This document shows positions 59,005-64,000 of a DNA stretch of 64,000 nt, one piece after another. The notes beneath the pieces were generated by a model. It saw only the letters and a list, made by a program, of their open reading frames with translations. It made no database searches and was not told the origin of the DNA. Numbering within the stretch: position 1 is the stretch's first letter; each line of letters begins with the position of its first letter. The stretch is from assembly GCF_031457455.1 (NCBI RefSeq), contig NZ_JAVDWU010000001.1, positions 124,001-188,000 on the forward strand, in the 5' to 3' direction. Source of the stretch: Hydrogenophaga palleronii_A. Its GTDB lineage: Bacteria > Pseudomonadota > Gammaproteobacteria > Burkholderiales > Burkholderiaceae_C. Made by a program: the position numbers and the translations under genes.

Positions 59005-59688
59005 TCATGTGAGACTGCGCGCGAGTCGGTACAGCAATACAAGTAGTGCCGAGTAGGCAAGTGCCAATGGTATGAAATACTCTACTGCTGTCCGGGAATA
59101 GAAGACTTGATGGATCGCGGCGGTAGCTTTGATACGCGTTCTGATTCTGGGGGGAAAGTTGAAATCCAGGCTGTTTCCGCCTGAGGACGTGCCAGTTTTT
59201 CCGGCCACTGCGAAATGGCGCGTAGTTGAAATGCTACCTTCCCAAAAATCGTTTGGCGAGATATGTACTGTGAGGAACTGCAGTTCACCATCTGATGTGT
59301 TTTCACCGTTCCATGTTGACCACGCGCCACGGCAGTAGTTTTCAAGATTCGTTTCGATGAACGCGGGTTGCTTTTTCAATCGATGGTAGTTTTTTAGTGT
59401 TTTCTCAATCAACGTATCGCGGACACGCGACATATTCCTTGACCAGTCCACGGACATAGCGCTCCGTGCAGCTGTATGTGCCTGAGAAAACCAATATCTC
59501 GCTACTAGATAGATCAGGACGCTGAGGGCCAGAGTTGTGACCCTCCAGGCCAGAGGGGGCGCATCCACATTGATCAGCGTGGACAGCAACCACATTTCTG
59601 GACGACCAAGCCAGGCACTGGCCAAGATCAGTGCGCTGAAAACTACCAAATTTCGTCTGACCTTGTCGTCGCCGTCGTCAATTGTCAT
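59005..59688 (-). CDS. Unknown membrane protein, AT-richer than neighbours
   Basis: A 227-residue protein with two N-terminal hydrophobic segments (about 13-40 and 47-67) and one C-terminal segment (about 202-222, YFIPLALAYSALLVLLYRLA). A soluble region lies between them. I recognise no family. The lower GC content and irregular codon use, compared with the flanking genes, suggest recent acquisition. It is divergent from the gene at 59827 across 138 bp, and the pair sits beside tRNA-Thr. Function unknown. Confidence 0.6.
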   Translation of the reverse strand: MTIDDGDDKVRRNLVVFSALILASAWLGRPEMWLLSTLINVDAPPLAWRVTTLALSVLIYLVARYWFSQAHTAARSAMSVDWSRNMSRVRDTLIEKTLKNYHRLKKQPAFIETNLENYCRGAWSTWNGENTSDGELQFLTVHISPNDFWEGSISTTRHFAVAGKTGTSSGGNSLDFNFPPRIRTRIKATAAIHQVFYSRTAVEYFIPLALAYSALLVLLYRLARSLT

Positions 59689-59826
59689 ATGGATGGGCTA
59701 GTTGTCGGGTATGGGGCAGGGGCGATTTACTCGTAGAGTATTATGACGCGCTTATGCACAGAGTGGACTCGAATTAGCAGCGAGTCGGCTAGACTTGATA
59801 CGTGGTCAACTTGGCTGGGAGTAACG

Positions 59827-60525
59827 ATGGTTTTCGATGACGAGTTTCTTGGGTCGTTCAAGCATGATCCACTTGATGCCTTGAACGTTTCTATTCAGAG
59901 AGTGAAAGCTGAAATCAGTGGGGGGCAGGGATGGGTTGAGTCAGACTATGAAGTTCTCGTCGAATGGCTTGCGCTGATTTCTGAGGCCATCGAGGCTGAA
60001 TTGGTGAATGTTCCGTCGCCTACGCTCGACCTTAGTGGGACGGCCGAAGACACATGCAAAAGAATATTTCACTACCTCAAGGTTGTTGAAGCTCACTGTG
60101 AGGCCGAGTTGTCAAAGTCGAGGTTTGCAACACTGCGCTCTCGCTTCAAGACGGCATTGGGCAACGGATTTGCCTATGAGTTTACGCAGGGTGACCTGGA
60201 AAAAGTTCAAGCTCTAATTAATCAGCTACGCGATCTAATCGCTGAGGCCCAAGGTTTGAAGGAAAGTCACAAACAACGCCTTCTGAGTCGCTTAGAGAGG
60301 CTGCAGTCTGAGATTCATAAGAAGGTCTCAGACCTTGATAGATTTTGGGGTTTAATTGGTGACGCTGGCGTGGTGCTAGGAAAACTCGGCACGGATGCCA
60401 AGCCGATCGTTGATCGGATACGAGAGGTCGCAGATATTGTTTGGCAAACGCAGTCAAGAGCAGAGGAGTTGCCGAGCGGTGTCGAGCGCCCTCAGCTGCC
60501 TAATCCGCATCATTCCGAAAGCTAG
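59827..60525 (+). CDS. Unknown soluble helical protein, AT-richer than neighbours
   Basis: A 232-residue, mostly helical protein with acidic surfaces. It has a likely coiled-coil stretch around residues 125-175 (GDLEKVQALINQLRDLIAEAQGLKESHKQRLLSRLERLQSEIHKKV), no signal and no membrane segment. I do not recognise its family. The ATG at 59827 follows a GGGAG ribosome site; an in-frame start at 59743 lacks one. With its divergent neighbour at 59005 it forms a compositionally distinct pair next to a tRNA gene, perhaps cargo of an old integration. It is followed by a bidirectional terminator. Confidence 0.6.
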   Translation: MVFDDEFLGSFKHDPLDALNVSIQRVKAEISGGQGWVESDYEVLVEWLALISEAIEAELVNVPSPTLDLSGTAEDTCKRIFHYLKVVEAHCEAELSKSRFATLRSRFKTALGNGFAYEFTQGDLEKVQALINQLRDLIAEAQGLKESHKQRLLSRLERLQSEIHKKVSDLDRFWGLIGDAGVVLGKLGTDAKPIVDRIREVADIVWQTQSRAEELPSGVERPQLPNPHHSES

Positions 60526-60625
60526 TCGGAAATACACACGCACAGGCACTCATCTCAGCCGCTGGGATTGCTCGGATGCTTTTCCAGTTGCATACTCCGG
60601 GACGGTTGCGTGCAAAACTATATAG

Positions 60626-60660
60626 AAAAAGGCCCTGATCCTTGCGAATCAGGGCCTTTT
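60626..60660. terminator. Bidirectional intrinsic terminator
   Basis: The stem GGCCCTGAT (60631-60639) pairs with ATCAGGGCC (60648-60656), flanked by an A-run on the left and a T-run on the right. It therefore serves tRNA-Thr transcripts coming from the right and the unknown gene coming from the left. The loop is CCTTGCGA. Confidence 0.92.
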
Positions 60661-60666
60661 ATATAG

Positions 60667-60742
60667 TGGTGCCGGAGAGATGAATCGAACACCCGACCTT
60701 CTCATTACGAATGAGCTGCTCTACCGACTGAGCTACACCGGC
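60667..60742 (-). tRNA. tRNA-Thr(CGT)
   Basis: A 76-nt cloverleaf on the minus strand, starting GCCGGTGTAGCTCAGTCGG and ending with CCGGCACCA, so CCA is encoded. The D-arm is GCTCAGTCGGTAGAGC. The anticodon loop TTCGTAA gives anticodon CGT for ACG codons. The T-loop TTCGATT is in place. It is 12 bp from the end of fbp. Its 3' end faces the AT-rich unknown genes, the usual orientation for a tRNA-linked insertion site, but no integrase or repeat of its 3' end was seen. Confidence 0.93.
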
Positions 60743-60754
60743 AACAGCCTGCGA

Positions 60755-61762
60755 TTATAGCTCGGAGTGGTAACGGGTGACGCGGTCCACTTCGTTCTTC
60801 GAGCCAAGCATCACGCTCACGCGCTGATGCAGCTTGGTGGGCTGGATGTCGAGGATGCGCTGGCGCCCGTCGGTGGCCGCGCCGCCGGCCTGTTCCACCA
60901 GCCAGGCCATGGGGTTGGCTTCGTACATCAGGCGCAGCTTGCCGGGCTTTTCGGGTTCGCGCTTGTCCCAGGGGTACATGAAGACGCCCCCTCGGCTCAG
61001 GATGCGGTGCACGTCGGCCACCATGCTGGCAATCCAACGCATGTTGAAGTCCTTGCCGCGCGGGCCTTCCTTGCCTTGCAGGCATTCGTCGATGTAGCGC
61101 TTCACCGGCGCGTCCCAGTGCCGCATGTTGCTCATGTTGATCGCGAATTCCTTGGTGTCTTCGGGAATGCGGATCTGGTCTTGTGTGAGCACCCACGAGC
61201 CCTGTTCGCGGTCCAGCGTGAACATGGCCACGCCGTCGCCCACGGTCAGAACCAATGTGGTCTGTGGGCCATAGACACAGTAGCCTGCAGCGGCCTGCTG
61301 GTGGCCCGGTTGCATGAAGTCTTGTTCAGACACGCCGGCCTCGGTGCTGGACTTTTTGAGCACGCTGAAGATGGTCCCGATCGAAACGTTCACATCAATG
61401 TTGCTGGAGCCGTCGAGCGGGTCGAACATCAGCAGGTATTCGCCCTGCGGGAAGCGGTTGGGCACCACGTAGATGCCTTCCATTTCTTCCGATGCCATGG
61501 CCGCGAGGTGGCCGCCCCACTCGTTGGCCTCGATGAGCACTTCGTTGGCGATCACGTCGAGCTTCTTCTGGACTTCGCCCTGCACGTTTTCGGTGTCGGC
61601 GGTGCCCAGCACTTCGCCTAGTGCTCCCTTGTTGACGTTGATGGCGATGCGTTTGCAGGCGCGGGCCACCACCTCGATCAGCAGGCGCAGCTCAGGGGGA
61701 ATGCGCCCATGCACGCGCTGTTGTTCGACCAGGTAGCGGGTGAGTGAAATCTTGTTGCTCAT
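60755..61762 (-). CDS. fbp: Class 1 fructose-1,6-bisphosphatase, housekeeping copy
   Basis: A 335-residue class 1 FBPase of normal length. Metal and substrate blocks are EANEWGGHLAAMASEEMEGI, LLMFDPLDGSSNIDVNVSIG, KRYIDECLQGKEGPRGKDFNMRWIASMVADVHRIL and GGVFMYPWDKREPEKPGKLRLMYEANPM. The EPEK stretch lacks the 29-residue insertion seen in cbbF. It is distant from the CBB operon, next to pepN, and probably serves gluconeogenesis. It can stand in for the CBB enzyme if the cbbF product is impaired. Confidence 0.96.
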   Translation of the reverse strand: MSNKISLTRYLVEQQRVHGRIPPELRLLIEVVARACKRIAINVNKGALGEVLGTADTENVQGEVQKKLDVIANEVLIEANEWGGHLAAMASEEMEGIYVVPNRFPQGEYLLMFDPLDGSSNIDVNVSIGTIFSVLKKSSTEAGVSEQDFMQPGHQQAAAGYCVYGPQTTLVLTVGDGVAMFTLDREQGSWVLTQDQIRIPEDTKEFAINMSNMRHWDAPVKRYIDECLQGKEGPRGKDFNMRWIASMVADVHRILSRGGVFMYPWDKREPEKPGKLRLMYEANPMAWLVEQAGGAATDGRQRILDIQPTKLHQRVSVMLGSKNEVDRVTRYHSEL

Positions 61763-61799
61763 GAAAGGATCAGGATGAAGAGGGGAAAGGGCGGCCTGC

Positions 61800-64000
61800 T
61801 CACTCGGCGAGCGAACGCGTGACCACTTCGCGCACGTCGTTGCTCAACTGCGTTCTGGCGGCCACGCGCGCGATCGCTTCGCGGGCCGTCGCGCGATAGG
61901 GCTCGGCCAGCTTTTTCCAGCGGTCGAGCGCACGCGCCAGGCGCGCAGCCACTTGCGGGTTGAAGGCGTCGAGCTCGATGACGCAGTCGCTCCAGAACTG
62001 GTAGCCCGCTGCGTCGGCCCGGTGGAAGGCGCCCGGGTTGGCGCTGCAATAACTGAAGATCACGCTGCGGGCGCGGTTCGGATTCTTCAGATTGAAGTCG
62101 GCATGTGACATGAGGCGGCGAACGGCCGGCAGCACGTCGCCGCCGCGGTCTGGCGCACCGGCCTGCAAGGCAAACCATTTGTCCAGCACCAGCGCCTCAT
62201 TGCGGAACAGCTGGTGGAAGCGGGCCAGCGCGTCGCTCGCCAGCGGATGGCCGCTGACCACCAGGGCCGAGAGCGCGTTGAAGCGGTCGGTCATGTTGCC
62301 GGCGTCCTTGAAGCGCTGCAGGGTCTTGCCGGGCCACACCGGGCTGCCGCTGGCACGGGCGGCCAGGCAGAGCATGGTCAAGGCCATGCCGGTGAGGGCA
62401 CGGCGTCCGGTGCTCAGCGGGTCGGGGCGGTAGGCGCCGTTGTCGCGATGGGCTTCAAACGCCCAGACCCAGTCGTCGTGCAGCGCCTGGGCCAGTTGTT
62501 CGCGCATGGCTTCGCGCACCGCGTGCACCCGCTGCGGGTCCACCACATCAAGCTGCTCGGAGATGTAGGTTTCCGATGGCAGGGTGAGCACCAGCTCCTT
62601 GAAGGCCGCGTCCAGCGCGGGGTGGCGCAACACGGCGCGCATGGCTTCAATGAATGCCATGTCGAGCGGTTCGGCTGGCAGGGCGCCTTCACTCTGTATG
62701 GCTTTCAGCGCCAGCCGCAGTGCCAGGCGCTGGCCGGCCTCCCAGCGGTTGAAAGGGTCCACATCGTGGGCCAGCAGCGTGAGCAGATGCGCGTCGCTGT
62801 AGTCAAAATCCAGCACCACCGGTGCCGAGAAGCCGCGCAGGATCGAAGGCACGGGTTCGGCGTCGAGGTTGACGAAGGTGAGGGTTTCGCTTTCCTGGGT
62901 CAGCACGAAGCTGCGGGTGCCGGCCTCAGGCTGGTTCCAGTGCGCGAGTTGCAGGGGCAGTTCGCCGCCCTGTGCATCCAGCAGACCGATGGCCACGGGG
63001 ATCACGAAGGGTTCCTTCACGGACTGGCCGGGTGTGGGCGCGCAGCTCTGTGTGAGCGTGAGCGCGTAACTGCGGGTGCTGCTGTCGTAGACGCCCTGCG
63101 CTTTCAGGCGAGGCGTGCCGGCCTGACTGTACCAGCGCTTGAATTGGGGCAGCAGTCGCGCGAGGTCAGACGCCGGGTTGGCGTCGGCCATGGATTGGGC
63201 GAAATCGTCGCAGGTCACGGCCTGGCCGTCGTGGCGCGCAAAGTACTGCTTCATGCCAGCGGCAAAGCCTTCGCGTCCTACGAGGGTCTGCATCATGCGT
63301 ACCACCTCGGCGCCTTTTTCGTAGACCGTGACGGTGTAGAAATTGTTGATCTCCACATAGCTGTCGGGTCGCACCGGGTGCGCCATGGGGCCGGCGTCTT
63401 CGGGGAACTGCGCGGTGCGCAGCACGCGCACGTCTTCAATGCGCTTGACCGCACGGGCCGAGGGTTCGGCGCAGAGGTCCATGCTGAATTCCTGGTCCCG
63501 GAAGACGGTCAGGCCTTCCTTCAGGCTCAGCTGGAACCAGTCGCGGCAGGTCACACGGTTGCCGGTCCAGTTGTGGAAGTACTCGTGGCCCACCACCGAC
63601 TCGATGTTGGCGAAGTCGGTGTCGGTGGCGGTGGCGCTGTTGGCCAGCACGTACTTGGTGTTGAAGATGTTGAGGCCCTTGTTTTCCATGGCCCCCATGT
63701 TGAAGTCGGACGTCGCCACGATCATGAAGCGTTCCAGATCCAACGGCAGGCCAAAGCGGGCTTCATCCCAGGCCACGCTGGCGATCAGGGAGTTCATGGC
63801 GTGTTCGGTCTTGTCCATGTCGCCCGGCCGCACGAACACCTGCAGCAGGTGTTCGGTGCCGCTGCGCGAAACAATGCGCTGCTCACGCGCCACCAACTCG
63901 CCCGCGACAAGCGCGAACAAATAACACGGCTTCTTGTGCGGATCGACCCATTTGGCAAAGTGGCGCCCATCGGCCAGCTCGCCTTCTTCCACCAGATTGC
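61800..64000 (-). CDS. pepN: Aminopeptidase N, 5' end beyond the window
   Basis: The C-terminal 730 or more residues of an M1 zinc aminopeptidase, still open at the right edge. The HExxH zinc motif with its downstream Glu is visible in VVGHEYFHNWTGNRVTCRDWFQLSLKEGLTVFRD, and DFNMGAMENKGLNIFN is the substrate-binding GAMEN motif. The C-terminal half is the helical PepN domain (ALVVSGHPLASDALARF and AANPGAFHRADAAGYQFWSDCV). It is upstream of fbp on the same strand, 37 bp apart. The N-terminal domain and start codon are not in the window. Confidence 0.95.
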   Translation of the reverse strand, partial: NLVEEGELADGRHFAKWVDPHKKPCYLFALVAGELVAREQRIVSRSGTEHLLQVFVRPGDMDKTEHAMNSLIASVAWDEARFGLPLDLERFMIVATSDFNMGAMENKGLNIFNTKYVLANSATATDTDFANIESVVGHEYFHNWTGNRVTCRDWFQLSLKEGLTVFRDQEFSMDLCAEPSARAVKRIEDVRVLRTAQFPEDAGPMAHPVRPDSYVEINNFYTVTVYEKGAEVVRMMQTLVGREGFAAGMKQYFARHDGQAVTCDDFAQSMADANPASDLARLLPQFKRWYSQAGTPRLKAQGVYDSSTRSYALTLTQSCAPTPGQSVKEPFVIPVAIGLLDAQGGELPLQLAHWNQPEAGTRSFVLTQESETLTFVNLDAEPVPSILRGFSAPVVLDFDYSDAHLLTLLAHDVDPFNRWEAGQRLALRLALKAIQSEGALPAEPLDMAFIEAMRAVLRHPALDAAFKELVLTLPSETYISEQLDVVDPQRVHAVREAMREQLAQALHDDWVWAFEAHRDNGAYRPDPLSTGRRALTGMALTMLCLAARASGSPVWPGKTLQRFKDAGNMTDRFNALSALVVSGHPLASDALARFHQLFRNEALVLDKWFALQAGAPDRGGDVLPAVRRLMSHADFNLKNPNRARSVIFSYCSANPGAFHRADAAGYQFWSDCVIELDAFNPQVAARLARALDRWKKLAEPYRATAREAIARVAARTQLSNDVREVVTRSLAE

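Noticed and set aside
60667..60742. An attachment site in tRNA-Thr for an integrative element
   Set aside because: No integrase and no duplicated tRNA 3' end were seen in the neighbouring 2 kb, so integration is only suggested by gene composition.

Overview
The window is GC-rich and densely coded, and reads like the chromosome of a facultatively autotrophic, sulfur-oxidising betaproteobacterium of the Comamonadaceae. A Hydrogenophaga-like organism is my best guess. It carries a Sox thiosulfate-oxidation cluster and a CbbR-linked Calvin-Benson-Bassham (CBB) operon. It also has housekeeping blocks typical of that family: gpmA-ctpA-moeB facing rhodanese-grxC-secB-gpsA, panB-panC, nadC-nadA-pabBC, and scpA with a DUF3460 gene. 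The genus is inferred from gene content only.

Layout. 0-20.5 kb is mostly core metabolism: a YitT membrane protein, a secreted nuclease, moeB, ctpA, gpmA, a redox/secretion operon, pantothenate synthesis, NAD synthesis (nadC, nadA, nadB), a fused pabBC, scpA, a carbonic-anhydrase-like protein next to a SulP anion transporter, and a BamE-like lipoprotein. 20.5-28.8 kb is a defence island on the minus strand: hsdR, hsdS, a PrrC-like anticodon-nuclease candidate, a YhcG/DUF1016 nuclease and hsdM, all overlapping. 28.9-33.3 kb holds a DUF1275 protein, metG, apbC/mrp and slyX. 33.3-41.2 kb is the CBB block: cbbR divergent from cbbY-cbbF-cbbP-cbbT-cbbZ-cbbA. RuBisCO, PGK and GAPDH genes are absent. 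41.3-43.5 kb has a hydrolase-LuxR fusion divergent from a diiron protein.

43.5-53.4 kb is the sulfur-oxidation region. A minus-strand arm (fccA/soxE, fccB/soxF, cytochrome c4) faces a plus-strand arm (soxC, soxD, a cytochrome c551, soxY, soxZ, soxA, soxX, soxB). Together these oxidise sulfide and thiosulfate in the periplasm and pass electrons to c-type cytochromes, which would supply the energy for the CBB cycle. 53.5-58.0 kb has a small lipoprotein, a strong terminator and three linked two-component genes. 58.4-60.5 kb has a CAP-domain lipoprotein and two AT-richer unknown genes beside tRNA-Thr(CGT). 60.7-64 kb holds a second fructose-bisphosphatase and a pepN gene cut by the window end.

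The most unusual points are: the five-gene R-M operon with an embedded PrrC-like protein that keeps an Arg-Glu-His triad spacing; an in-frame 87-bp palindromic repeat inside cbbF, from the same family that sits in several intergenic gaps; a CsoSCA-like carbonic anhydrase beside SulP with no carboxysome genes; and an AT-rich motif upstream of the sox units.
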